From Candidatus Binatus soli (lineage in GTDB: Bacteria; Desulfobacterota; Binatia; Binatales; Binataceae): DNA of 64,000 nucleotides. Under the pieces are notes generated by a model that worked only from the letters and a program-made list of their open reading frames with translations, did not search any database and was not told the DNA's origin. Of the stretch, positions 51,113 to 59,830 are shown piece after piece. The DNA lies in NCBI GenBank assembly GCA_002479255.1, contig DLMJ01000008.1:62001-126000 (forward strand), read 5' to 3'. The position numbers and the translations under genes are program-made. How positions within the stretch are numbered: the stretch's first letter is position 1; each line of letters starts with the position of its first letter.

Positions 51113-52537
51113 ATGAGCAACCCGAGCATCGACCGCAGCTTCGATTTTCCCGCCGACGTGCCCGAACCCGGACTCGCGACGCGAGCGTGGCGCTTTTCCA
51201 ACGTGGTATCGCTCGCGGCGCGCGTGTACGCGGGCTACAAAGGCACCCAGCTCTGGACGCGCTTTGTCAGCGATCGCAACAAGGCCGAACTCTATCGCCG
51301 CCAGGATCTTCGCGCGGCGCAAGCTCTCAACCGCACTTCAATCCGCCTGGAAGGTTTGCTCATCAAGGCATGCCAGTTCATCGCAACTCGCGCCGACGTG
51401 CTTCCCGACGAGTGGGTATCCACGCTCTCCGGCCTGCACGATCGCGTCCCGCCGCGGCCGTTTGCCATGATCCGCGAACAGATCGAGCGCGAACTCCGCC
51501 GGCCGCTCGAGGGCGTTTACGCCGAGTTCGATCCCGCGCCGCTGGCGTCGGCATCGCTCGCGCAGGTGCATCAGGCACGCCTTCACGACGGCCGTCGATG
51601 CGCGGTCAAGGTGCAGTATCCGGGAATCGACGGGATCGTCCGCGCCGATCTCCGCAACATGACGCTGGTGCTGCGATGGCTCGCGAAGCTCGAGCACGAC
51701 TTCGACTATCGGATCCTGATGCGCGAGGCGCTCAAGTACATCCCGATGGAGCTGGACTTCGATCACGAGGCCGACAACTCCGCAACGATGCGCCGCAACT
51801 TCGCCGCGGATTCCGGCGTGATGGTCCCCGAGGTCTATCGCGAGTTCACCACGCGACGCGTGCTCACGATGGAACTGGTCGAAGGAATCAAGGTCACCGA
51901 TGTCGACGCGCTCGAGCGGGCGGGCATCGACAAGCACGCGGTCGCGCAGAAACTGATCGAGATTTTCTGCGACCAGGTCCTGCGCGACGGCTTTTTCCAC
52001 GCCGATCCGCATCCCGGCAACATCCTTGTTCAGCCCGGCCCCCGGATCGTGCTGCTCGACTTCGGCCTGGCCAAGGATTTTCCGCCCGCGTTCCGCGACG
52101 GCATCGTGCGGCTGACGTTTTCGATCCTTACTTCGAATCGCGATGGAATCGTCGCCGCATTCACAGAGCTGGGCTTTCGCACGCGCACCGGCTCGCCCGA
52201 CACGCTGCTGGCATTTTCCGATTTGTTTCTCGGCAACACCATCAAGGCGAGGAAGGCTTACGCGGACAAGGACCTGGTCGAAGAGTTCTCGGAAGAGCTT
52301 CCGCGTGCGATTCGCGCCAATCCCGTGGTCGAAGTCCCCGCCGACGTTTTGCTTGTCGGCCGCATGATGGGTCTGCTGAGCGGACTGGGCAAAACACTCG
52401 ACTCGCAAGTCGATCTGTTCGCGACGATCATGCCGTATGCGCAACGCCTCATGAGGGCGCAGGCGGCCCCCGCGCCTGTCGGCGGTATTTTCGACCCCGC
52501 TGCCGACGCTCCCGCGGACACTCCGGCCGGCAAGTAG
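51113..52537 (+). CDS. ABC1/UbiB-family atypical kinase
   Basis: 474 residues. ABC1 features: LLIKACQFIATRADVLP (the KxGQ motif, here KACQ), the Ala-rich nucleotide loop LASASLAQVHQA in place of a P-loop, CAVKVQYPG (ATP lysine), FFHADPHPGNIL and LLDFGLAKD (metal Asp). ABC1 proteins support ubiquinone biosynthesis or lipid homeostasis with ATPase or kinase activity. The Gly of KxGQ replaced by Cys is notable. No ubiquinone genes are adjacent. Confidence 0.92.
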   Translation: MSNPSIDRSFDFPADVPEPGLATRAWRFSNVVSLAARVYAGYKGTQLWTRFVSDRNKAELYRRQDLRAAQALNRTSIRLEGLLIKACQFIATRADVLPDEWVSTLSGLHDRVPPRPFAMIREQIERELRRPLEGVYAEFDPAPLASASLAQVHQARLHDGRRCAVKVQYPGIDGIVRADLRNMTLVLRWLAKLEHDFDYRILMREALKYIPMELDFDHEADNSATMRRNFAADSGVMVPEVYREFTTRRVLTMELVEGIKVTDVDALERAGIDKHAVAQKLIEIFCDQVLRDGFFHADPHPGNILVQPGPRIVLLDFGLAKDFPPAFRDGIVRLTFSILTSNRDGIVAAFTELGFRTRTGSPDTLLAFSDLFLGNTIKARKAYADKDLVEEFSEELPRAIRANPVVEVPADVLLVGRMMGLLSGLGKTLDSQVDLFATIMPYAQRLMRAQAAPAPVGGIFDPAADAPADTPAGK

Positions 52538-52654
52538 GCCGGTTTCGCCGCGCTCCGCTTTCATGGCACTGTTTTGCCGAGCTGATTTTTTTGTTTCGCG
52601 GATGCGGCCCAAATGCTGCCGCCCTACCGACTTTGACGATGCGGAGTCCAACTG

Positions 52655-53833
52655 ATGTCTGATCGACGCAATAAACTTGTGCCACTCGCAGCGGAGCTCG
52701 CGGCCGACTTTGCCATTCGCGCCGGCGAACACGACCGCGCCAATTCATTCCCGGTCGAAAACGTCGATAAAATGAAAGCGGCCGGATACACCGCGCTCGT
52801 CATTCCCGAAAAATACGGCGGACTCGGCGCTGACCTCGAGGATTTTGCGCTCTGCCAGGAACAGCTCGCGCAGGGATGCGCCGCGACCACGATCGCAATC
52901 AATATGCATCTGTTCGGCATCGGCAGCATGGTCGAACGCGCCACCGGCCGCCCGCAGGAGGAATTGTTCTTCGACGTTATCGGGCGCGGCCGGCAAATCC
53001 TCGGCGGCGGTATCAGCGAACCCGAGACCGGCGGCGATTGGGGCTACTTCGCCACCCGCGCGCAGCGCGACGGCGCGACTTATGTTCTCAACGGCCGCAA
53101 AACCTTCACCAGCCTCTCACCCGTGATCGATCTGTTCATGGTTATGGCGACGATCGAGGACTCGAATCCCCCCGCCGCCGCCACCTTCGTCGTGCCGCGC
53201 GGCACTCCCGGCTTCGAGCTGGTCGAAACCTGGGACGCGATGGGGATGCGGGCGACGGCCAGCCACGACCTGGTGATCAAAGATGTCCGCGTGCCCGCGA
53301 TCGCGATGGCGGAATCGCGGCCCATCGGTCCCGTCAACGACCAGGCGATTTCGCTGTTTGCATGGTTCGGTATTTCCGTCGCCGCGACCTATACCGGCGT
53401 GGCGATTGCCGCGCTGAAATTCGCCAAAGAATTTGCCGGCCGCCTCAAACCCCTCGCAATGCCGCGGACGATCAAATATTTGCCCGGCGTTCAGTTCGCC
53501 ATCGCCGAGGCCGAAGCGCTGATCGCCCAGTCGCGCGCGCTCTATCTCGGCGTCGCCCGCGACTACATTCGCGATCGCGATTCATTCAAGGGCGAGACGG
53601 GATTGGCGCGAGTCGTGATGCCGAAGTATGTCGCGACCAACAACGCGATACGCGCGGTTGACCACTGCATGGAGGTCGTCGGCGCGCACGGGATGCTGAA
53701 AAAATTTCCCATGGAGCGCTACTACCGCGACGTTCGCGCCGGCCCGAATCATCCCCTGTCCAACGCCCGCGCGCGCGAGCTGCTCGGCAAGGTCGCGCTC
53801 GGCGTGGGCCTGGCCGAGACGCCGCGCTGGTAG
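52655..53833 (+). CDS. Acyl-CoA dehydrogenase family protein
   Basis: 392 residues. GGGISEPETGGDWGYFATRA, GMRATASHDLVIKDV and the C-terminal VGAHGMLKKFPMERYYRDVRAG are typical ACAD blocks; the catalytic Glu is not in the usual IYEGT setting but in the RDVRAGPNHP region found in many uncharacterised members. FAD-dependent acyl-CoA oxidation is expected; chain specificity is unknown. Lies on the plus strand between the ABC1 kinase and the monophosphatase-like gene. Confidence 0.9.
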   Translation: MSDRRNKLVPLAAELAADFAIRAGEHDRANSFPVENVDKMKAAGYTALVIPEKYGGLGADLEDFALCQEQLAQGCAATTIAINMHLFGIGSMVERATGRPQEELFFDVIGRGRQILGGGISEPETGGDWGYFATRAQRDGATYVLNGRKTFTSLSPVIDLFMVMATIEDSNPPAAATFVVPRGTPGFELVETWDAMGMRATASHDLVIKDVRVPAIAMAESRPIGPVNDQAISLFAWFGISVAATYTGVAIAALKFAKEFAGRLKPLAMPRTIKYLPGVQFAIAEAEALIAQSRALYLGVARDYIRDRDSFKGETGLARVVMPKYVATNNAIRAVDHCMEVVGAHGMLKKFPMERYYRDVRAGPNHPLSNARARELLGKVALGVGLAETPRW

Positions 53834-53916
53834 ATGCGAAACCGTGTCGCGCGTTGTCGATTGATCTGCGCGTCGCGCTGGACGCTTCCCCCCGCGAGTA
53901 ATATCGTTCCAAAGCT

Positions 53917-54750
53917 GTGAACAATGAAATCGAACAGGTTGCGCTCCGCGCCGCGCGTGCCGCCGGCAGAATCCATCTCAAACGGCTCAGCAGAATAACA
54001 ATAAATCGCAAGTCGAACTCGATAGATCTTGTCACCGAAGCCGACCGCGAATCGGAAGCCGCAATCATCGATGTGATCCATCGCGCGTTTCCAACCCATG
54101 CGATCCTCGCGGAGGAAAGCGGCGCCAGCGCGCATCAAAGCGACCATCGATGGATTATCGATCCGCTCGACGGCACCACCAACTTCGCGCACGGCTATCC
54201 GCAATTCTGCGTATCGATCGCGTACGAACGGCGCGGCCGCGTGCAGTTCGGCGTAGTCTTCGACGCGCTGAAAAAAGAATGCTTCATCGCCCAGCGCGGA
54301 CAGGGCGCGCGCTTGAACGGCAAGCCGATTCGCGTCAGCACGACGCCAAACCTCTGCGCCGCGCTGCTGTGCACCGGATTCGCTTACGACCGGCGCGAAC
54401 GCCGGCGCTTCTATCTCTGCTTCTGGGAAGAACTCATGACGCGTGCGCAAGGCGTGCGACGCACCGGGTCAGCCGCGCTCGATCTCGCCTACGTCGCGGC
54501 GGGACGCACCGATGGATTCTGGGAGTTCGGGCTCCGCCCCTGGGACGTGGCAGCCGGCGCAATCCTCGTCGAGGAAGCACGCGGACGCGTGAGCAACATG
54601 GACGCCTCCGAGCTTGACCTTGCCGGCGCGAATATCGTGGCGACCAACGGCCGGCTGCATGAACAGCTCATCGAAGCGATTGCTCAGGCGCGGCCGGAAG
54701 CCGACCGGCGCCAGGCCGAGATGCTTCGTGAGACCAAGGCCTCAGCGTAG
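53917..54750 (+). CDS. Inositol monophosphatase family protein
   Basis: 277 residues from GTG 53917. Metal-site motifs LAEES (Glu66-Glu67), IDPLDGTTNF (Asp82-Asp85) and the C-terminal RPWDVAAGAILVEEA are complete. Members hydrolyse inositol-1-phosphate or, as SuhB/CysQ relatives, other phosphate monoesters; substrate cannot be set from sequence. Follows the ACAD gene on the same strand by 83 bp. Confidence 0.93.
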   Translation: MNNEIEQVALRAARAAGRIHLKRLSRITINRKSNSIDLVTEADRESEAAIIDVIHRAFPTHAILAEESGASAHQSDHRWIIDPLDGTTNFAHGYPQFCVSIAYERRGRVQFGVVFDALKKECFIAQRGQGARLNGKPIRVSTTPNLCAALLCTGFAYDRRERRRFYLCFWEELMTRAQGVRRTGSAALDLAYVAAGRTDGFWEFGLRPWDVAAGAILVEEARGRVSNMDASELDLAGANIVATNGRLHEQLIEAIAQARPEADRRQAEMLRETKASA

Positions 54751-54815
54751 AAATACTTGCTTGATTTTCGCAGCACGCCACAGATGAACGCGCAGATTCG
54801 ACGCGCGACCCGCGA

Positions 54816-55616
54816 CTAGCGCCGCGCGATGAACATCCCGGTATCCTTGCTGATTCGAATTTCGCCGCGCGCCGCGATTTCATTCTCAAGATGCCGCCGC
54901 AAGTCGGCAATCTGTTCGTTGGTGACTCTGCTTCGCACGCGCATCGAGCAGATATAGTCCATCAACGGCGCAGCTTCGGTCACAACCAGCGAGTCGGGGT
55001 AGCGTTCGAGCTTCACCTCGCCGAAAGCCCGGCGCATGTAAGCCTCGCCGCTCTCGAGGCCAAATCGCGCAGTCGCTTCCGTCATTCGCGGGACCGAAAA
55101 AAAGCGCGCCGCAAGTTCGTCGATCTCTCGCATGTTCGCTACTCCCATCGTGGCCGCATAGCAGAACCCTGACGGCTTGAGCACGCGCCGAACCTCGCCA
55201 AGAGCGCGTGGAATGTCGGGCACATGGTAGAGCATGTGATTCGCGATCACCGCGTCGAACGATGCGTCGCGAAACGCAAGCGCCTGCGCGTCGGCCTGTG
55301 CGAAGGTAAACGGATGGCCCAGCCGCGCGAGGTTGGCGCGCGTTTCGCGGATCATCCCGCCCGACATATCGGTTAGAACCACGCGCCATCCCGCAGGAAC
55401 CTGCACCGAACTGCGCCACAATATGCCGGTGCCGCAGCCGAGCTCGAGTACGCTCGCGTTTTCAGGAATCCGAAAACAATCGAACATCCAACGCATCAGC
55501 CCGTAGCGATTGGTGCTGAAGCGCTGATGCAGCCGTATCCGCGCCGACAGGTTGGAGCCGTCCTTGTATTGCTCGCGCAGCAGCCGCCCAGAGTCGGTGT
55601 CGGTGTTTGTCGCCAT
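54816..55616 (-). CDS. Class I SAM-dependent methyltransferase
   Basis: 266 residues from ATG 55616 (a TTG at 55652 is possible). Motif I VLELGCGTGILWRSS, VVLTDMSGGMIRE, FDAVIANHMLYHVPD, and EVRRVLKPSGFCYAAT. Belongs to the UbiE/Menaquinone-type class by sequence style, but the target is unknown. It is divergent from tRNA-Arg, 99 bp away. Confidence 0.88.
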   Translation of the reverse strand: MATNTDTDSGRLLREQYKDGSNLSARIRLHQRFSTNRYGLMRWMFDCFRIPENASVLELGCGTGILWRSSVQVPAGWRVVLTDMSGGMIRETRANLARLGHPFTFAQADAQALAFRDASFDAVIANHMLYHVPDIPRALGEVRRVLKPSGFCYAATMGVANMREIDELAARFFSVPRMTEATARFGLESGEAYMRRAFGEVKLERYPDSLVVTEAAPLMDYICSMRVRSRVTNEQIADLRRHLENEIAARGEIRISKDTGMFIARR

Positions 55617-55715
55617 CGCCGCGATGTTGGCGCGCGAATCCTTTTGCGTCAATCCATCGCGCTTTCTTGTCAGCTGCGATTCCTTGATATAGTGCTTGCG
55701 TCTGCGGCGCCGTTC

Positions 55716-55790
55716 GCCCCGGTAGTGAAAAGGACATCACGGAGGTCTCCGGAACCTCAAGTCCGGGTTCGATTCCCGGCCGGGGCACCA
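55716..55790 (+). tRNA. tRNA-Arg (CCG)
   Basis: Complete cloverleaf. Acceptor GCCCCGG/CCGGGGC, D stem GTGA/TCAC with GG in the loop, anticodon stem GAGGT/ACCTC with loop CTCCGGA (anticodon CCG, codon CGG), short variable AAGT, T stem CCGGG/CCCGG. CCA encoded at 55788-55790. Borders the stress/PKS cluster. Confidence 0.95.
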
Positions 55791-55823
55791 AAGTCCGGAA
55801 AACACCTCCAGCACACAAGATTG

Positions 55824-55997
55824 TCAGACGTTTCTGTTCACAGCATTCTTTGCCTTGTCGACCACGCGCTCCACGGTCTTTTTGATCTTGCCGGTGGCTT
55901 GGTCGAGCTTCCCTTCCCTCTTTAGACGTTTGTCATCTGTCAAAGCCCCAACTGCTTCTTTCACACGGCCTTTGATCTTGTCGCTCGTTCCGCTCAT
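55824..55997 (-). CDS. CsbD family stress protein
   Basis: 57 residues. Reads MSGTSDKIKGRVKEAVGALT then DDKRLKREGKLDQATGKIKK, the CsbD signature of charged KG/A repeats. CsbD-like proteins are small, hydrophilic and stress-induced in many bacteria; the function is not established. GAGGAG lies 9 bp before the ATG. It is transcribed with, or downstream of, the BON-domain gene. Confidence 0.9.
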   Translation of the reverse strand: MSGTSDKIKGRVKEAVGALTDDKRLKREGKLDQATGKIKKTVERVVDKAKNAVNRNV

Positions 55998-56106
55998 TAC
56001 ACTGTACTCCTCTTGGTCAAGGCCATTGCTGGCCAGCGTTAAGGTTCGCCAAATACATCTGCGCTGCTCGTCCGGTCACGATAAGCCGAGGCGCTGCCGC
56101 GTTGGA

Positions 56107-57153
56107 TTAATCCCGCAGGCGCAGATCGTCCTGGACCGCGCGCACGCCCGGAACCGAGCGCGCTACCACTGCCGCCTCCAGGTTCCGCGCCCCGGTTGGG
56201 ACGGTCCCAGTCAGCCGCGCGACGCCGTTCCTCATCTCCAGGCCGACGCCTCTGAACTCATGCTCGTCGAGAGCCTTCCTGACCGCGTGCTGTAGCTCGT
56301 CGTCACTCGCGTTCACAGCTTGCTGCTTCGCGCTCGGCACCACCTGCAGTTCGTTCACCACGCGCCTGACTCCGTCCACCTTGAGGGCGTCGGCCTCAGC
56401 GGCGCCCTTCGCGTCCTGTGAGGACACAATCCCGAACAGCGTCACCACCCCGTCCCACGAGTCGAGATCGATTTCGAGTCCCGGAACGTTGCTATCGGCC
56501 AGCAAGCTCACCCTCACGGCCGACGTGATCCATATGTCGCGGGCGGTGTCCCAAGCTCCGTATCCCGACCTGGGCGGCTGCGGCGTGGGCGCGCGCCAGA
56601 TCTCCGCATCGGCCAGAGTGTCGGGACTCTGGATCTCGCTGGCGACCCGGCGGACACCTGGCACCGCGGCCGCAACCTCGACGGCGCGCAGGTGAGCGCT
56701 CAAGGTTTTTGCCGTGCCGCCCAGTAGCACGACGCCCTGGTTCACGGACTGCACAACGATATTGCTGCTCTTGAGTGAACGATCGGCCTGTAACGCCTGT
56801 TCGACCCGCTGCTTGAGGTTGTCATCAGACACTTGCATCGCCTTCTCATGCTGCGGGGCGACCACCTGTAGCAGGTTGCGCACGCCCTTAACGCCGTCGA
56901 CTTTCCGAGCGATAGTCTCGGCCTTCGCCTTCTCCTCGGCGGAGTGCACCTTGCCGTACAGAGTGACTTGGCCGGCGATGGTGTCCACCTTAATGGCCGT
57001 CGCGCTCACGCCCTCGGTGGTCAACAGGGCCAGTTTGATTTTGGTGGTGATCCAGGCGTCCGGGGTCGCCGCCCCGGCCGGCGCGGCCAGCGCAGCGCCA
57101 AGCACCACAGCCATGACACTGTACCTAATCCACATCCACGATAGTCGCTGCAT
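56107..57153 (-). CDS. Exported protein with four BON domains
   Basis: 348 residues from ATG 57153 (AAGGAG 7 bp upstream), signal peptide ending AAPAGAATPD. Four BON (bacterial OsmY/nodulation) domains in tandem: about residues 32-97, 107-175, 195-270 and 275-345, each with the G-V-x-L-x-G turn (QVTLYGKV, GVVLLGGT, VVTLFGIV, VARLTGTV) and a VxGVRxVxxxL ending. BON domains bind phospholipids; OsmY protects against osmotic stress. Three to four domains in one chain is unusual but seen in envelope-stress proteins. Confidence 0.92.
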   Translation of the reverse strand: MQRLSWMWIRYSVMAVVLGAALAAPAGAATPDAWITTKIKLALLTTEGVSATAIKVDTIAGQVTLYGKVHSAEEKAKAETIARKVDGVKGVRNLLQVVAPQHEKAMQVSDDNLKQRVEQALQADRSLKSSNIVVQSVNQGVVLLGGTAKTLSAHLRAVEVAAAVPGVRRVASEIQSPDTLADAEIWRAPTPQPPRSGYGAWDTARDIWITSAVRVSLLADSNVPGLEIDLDSWDGVVTLFGIVSSQDAKGAAEADALKVDGVRRVVNELQVVPSAKQQAVNASDDELQHAVRKALDEHEFRGVGLEMRNGVARLTGTVPTGARNLEAAVVARSVPGVRAVQDDLRLRD

Positions 57154-57179
57154 GATACTTCTCCTTAGATCGACAACGT

Positions 57180-57341
57180 TCACCGTATGAACCCGCCACC
57201 CATCACGATCCAGATCACCAGGACGATCAGCACGATGGTCAGCAAGCTCATTCCGCGCGGGCCGTAGTAGCCACCGCGGTAACCATAATAGCCACCGCCG
57301 CCACCGAAGAGCAAAATCAATAAGATGATCAGGAGCAACAT
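57180..57341 (-). CDS. Tiny Gly/Tyr-rich membrane protein (DUF3309-like)
   Basis: 53 residues: hydrophobic MLLLIILLILLFGGGGG, a YYGYRGGYYGPRG loop, then a second hydrophobic stretch SLLTIVLIVLVIWIVMGGGF. This matches the pattern of DUF3309-like two-helix proteins. GGAGG lies 7 bp before the ATG and its stop is 26 bp from the BON gene start, supporting a real gene in the operon. Function unknown. Confidence 0.75.
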   Translation of the reverse strand: MLLLIILLILLFGGGGGYYGYRGGYYGPRGMSLLTIVLIVLVIWIVMGGGFIR

Positions 57342-57386
57342 AAGCAAGCCTCCATAGAGATCGAATTAGAACAAGTGCGCTAACTG

Positions 57387-57611
57387 TCAGCGCCTCTGGT
57401 AAAGCCCTGCGCCGATGAGAACGACGCCTAAGACAAGCGCGCCGGCGCTCAAAGCCTGAGGAACCACGTGCGTAGATTGCTCGGTGCTCTGGACTTTAAG
57501 AGCGCCCAGGTTTACAACGTCCTTGGTTTCTGAGGTTGTAAATACCGGGATGGTTAGTCCCAAAATCCCTAGCAACGCGAGCAGTGTACCCAGCCATACA
57601 ATCGATTTCAT
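57387..57611 (-). CDS. Small two-helix membrane protein
   Basis: 74 residues. N-terminal helix SIVWLGTLLALLGILGLTI, a polar stretch with Thr/Ser, C-terminal helix AGALVLGVVLIGAGLYQRR. AAGGAG lies 9 bp before the ATG. First gene of a minus-strand unit with the DUF3309-like, BON and CsbD genes. Resembles DUF3185-like stress proteins but I cannot confirm the family. Confidence 0.72.
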   Translation of the reverse strand: MKSIVWLGTLLALLGILGLTIPVFTTSETKDVVNLGALKVQSTEQSTHVVPQALSAGALVLGVVLIGAGLYQRR

Positions 57612-58237
57612 CAGTATTGCTCCTTAATGCGGCGGGCCTACTGCTGGTTGCAGCCGGTCTTGCAGGCGGCGTATGCTGTGAGCAGCATCAACAAATTAAA
57701 TGATATCTCGCCTGGGCGCGACATTCGCGCGCGACCCTGCCTTGCGGCGGCCTTGGTTTTGATGCTGGAAACGCTCGATGCTTAGTAGAGCCATGCTCAA
57801 ATCCCACTAATATTCGGTCAGAAACGCGCGGCGCCGGGGATCAATTAGCAATCCTTACGTTAGCTGAGTTATAGCGCAAGGCCATGGATTTTTGACATCC
57901 AGATAGCCAAGGCGTGGTTCTCTAAAGAACCAAACCGGGAACGTATCGCAAGATTTCCTTTCCTTGAACAATCCGTGGCGATAAATTTATTTTCAACGCC
58001 CGCTTGCTCGAGCAGGCCCTTTATTCCTGGTTGCTGTTCACCGAGGGCATCTGACCCGGTGGCTCTTTGGCGGCATACTGCGGAGGGTCGCGATGCTGCC
58101 ATCGCGGGTCAGATAATGACGTGGGTGAGGAAGAAGTTTGTGCGCAATCGATTGGAAACACCGTGAACCAAAACCGCGCAAACTCTTGCCGTGGGAAGCG
58201 GTCGGGGCTATAAGCCGAGTTGAAATCAGAGGGTAAA
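57612..58237. other. 626-bp intergenic region between divergent stress genes
   Basis: No supported gene on either strand; possible short frames lack ribosome sites and family similarity. GC is locally lower. A short hairpin GGTTCT-CTAA-AGAACC sits at 57916-57931. The region must hold promoters for the minus-strand stress unit and the plus-strand Gly/His-rich lipoprotein and DUF2950 genes, and may be partly decayed. Confidence 0.5.
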
Positions 58238-58612
58238 ATGGAAATCGCGGTCAAAATGAAAATGGGAATTATCGGCAGTCGGAAAGTGACGATCCTCGGA
58301 GCGCTGCTCTTCGCAACTCTGGTGGCGGGTTGTTACGGCCCCGGATGGGGAGGCGGTGGCGGTTGGTGGGGCGGGGGACCGGGCTACTACTCGACCAACG
58401 TCTACCGGGGCTACGGCGGCTATTCGCACCCTGGTTGGTTCGGCGGCTATCCTTCCGCGCACGACACTTGGGCTGCGAGCACTCGCGGGCGGACCAGCTA
58501 TGGTGGCGGAGGCGGCGGCCATGCCAGCGCTGGCGGAGGAGGCGGACATGCCAGCGGTGGAGGCGGCGGCGGGCATGCTGGGGGCGGTGGAGGCGGCAGT
58601 CATGGGCGCTAA
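58238..58612 (+). CDS. Gly/His-rich lipoprotein
   Basis: 124 residues from ATG 58238 with AGAGGG upstream. Signal peptide with lipobox LVAGC, then a low-complexity mature chain: GGG-rich, Tyr-rich (PGYYSTNVYRGYGGY), and a tail of GGGGHAS/GGGGHAG units with spaced His. Such tails can bind metals or form glycine loops, but nothing proves it. Followed by DUF2950, 22 bp apart. Confidence 0.75.
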   Translation: MEIAVKMKMGIIGSRKVTILGALLFATLVAGCYGPGWGGGGGWWGGGPGYYSTNVYRGYGGYSHPGWFGGYPSAHDTWAASTRGRTSYGGGGGGHASAGGGGGHASGGGGGGHAGGGGGGSHGR

Positions 58613-58634
58613 TCGTCGATCGCGGGAAGAAGCA

Positions 58635-59618
58635 ATGCGTCAACCAATAGATGGTAATCGAAGAAGCACGGCCGCTTGGCTGGCTCTGTGGGTCCTGTCG
58701 GTCTGTTTCGTACTTGGGTTTTGCAGCGCCCGGACAGCCTTGGCACAAGAGTCCGGCCAGAAGACCTTCAGTTCGGCTGCGGAGGCGGCCGACGCTTTCG
58801 CCGTAGCCGCACAGAATAACGATGAGGCGGCGATGCTGGCGATTCTGGGGCCGTCCGCAGGGGACCTGATTTCCTCCGGCGATCCGGTCGCCGACAAGGA
58901 AAGACACGATACTTTTGCCGCCAAGTATCGTGCGTCGCATCAGTTTGCCGGCGCTGCCGATGGACGAACCTTCCTCTACATAGGCGCCGAGAATTGGCCG
59001 ACTCCGATACCGCTGCGGCAAAATGGATCGCAGTGGTACTTCGACACTGATTACGGCAGGCAGGAGATTTTATTTCGGCGAATCGGCTCCAATGAACTGG
59101 ACGTGATCAAAGTTTGCGGTGCGATCGCCGACGCCCAGCGAGACTATTACGGCGCGCTGCACGACGGTGCCTCGGAGCATCAATACGCTCAGAGGTTCCG
59201 TAGCACGGCAGGAACGCAGGACGGCTTATACTGGGAGGTCAAGGCGGGCGCGCAGCCGGACAGTCCTCTCGGTCCCCTGGTCGCTGAAGCGGCTAGCGAA
59301 GGCTATCAGCACACCGGCCAACCGCATCCCTTCCACGGCTACTTTTACCGGTTGCTGACCAGTCAAGGAGCCAACGCGCCGGGTGGCGCCAAAAGCTATA
59401 TCGTCGCGGGCAAGATGACCGGAGGATTCGCGCTGCTTGCCTATCCTGCCAGCTATCGCGACTCTGGAGTGATGACCTTCATCGTCAATCAGGACGGTCA
59501 GGTCTATCAAAAGGACCTCGGTCCCAATACCGGCCAGATAGCCGGAGCGATGGCGGCGTACGATCCGGATGCGACGTGGCAACCAGCGAACAAAGCGACC
59601 GTTGCCGCGTCCAAATGA
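58635..59618 (+). CDS. DUF2950 family exported protein
   Basis: 327 residues from ATG 58635 (GGGAAG upstream). Signal peptide MRQPIDGNRRSTAAWLALWV to ALAQ. DUF2950 hallmarks: KTFSSAAEAADAFAVAAQNND, the ILGPSAGDLISSGDPVAD block, HPFHGYFYRLLTSQG and a C-terminal VMTFIVNQDGQVYQKDLGP. Function unknown; common beside DUF3300 or envelope-stress genes. Follows the Gly/His-rich lipoprotein in the same direction. Confidence 0.9.
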   Translation: MRQPIDGNRRSTAAWLALWVLSVCFVLGFCSARTALAQESGQKTFSSAAEAADAFAVAAQNNDEAAMLAILGPSAGDLISSGDPVADKERHDTFAAKYRASHQFAGAADGRTFLYIGAENWPTPIPLRQNGSQWYFDTDYGRQEILFRRIGSNELDVIKVCGAIADAQRDYYGALHDGASEHQYAQRFRSTAGTQDGLYWEVKAGAQPDSPLGPLVAEAASEGYQHTGQPHPFHGYFYRLLTSQGANAPGGAKSYIVAGKMTGGFALLAYPASYRDSGVMTFIVNQDGQVYQKDLGPNTGQIAGAMAAYDPDATWQPANKATVAASK

Positions 59619-59830
59619 GAAAAGGATCGATCCTTGGTGAGAATCCACATGTGACTGAAACGGGATGATCCTCCTTAGAGTTTCGCGACCAGGGGTCGCC
59701 GAGCGGCTGGCCCGATTTGAGTGGGAACATCTGGTTGTTGGCCAGGCGCGGTGCCTCTTTGTGCGTGTGGAGCAACAAAATAAAGCCGCGAACATGCGCG
59801 TTGCCTAGCGAGTTCCCCGCACAGCTACAG

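Noticed and set aside
57975..58166. Small frame in the gap before the Gly/His-rich lipoprotein
   Set aside because: No ribosome site, no family similarity and no conserved neighbours; treated as non-coding.
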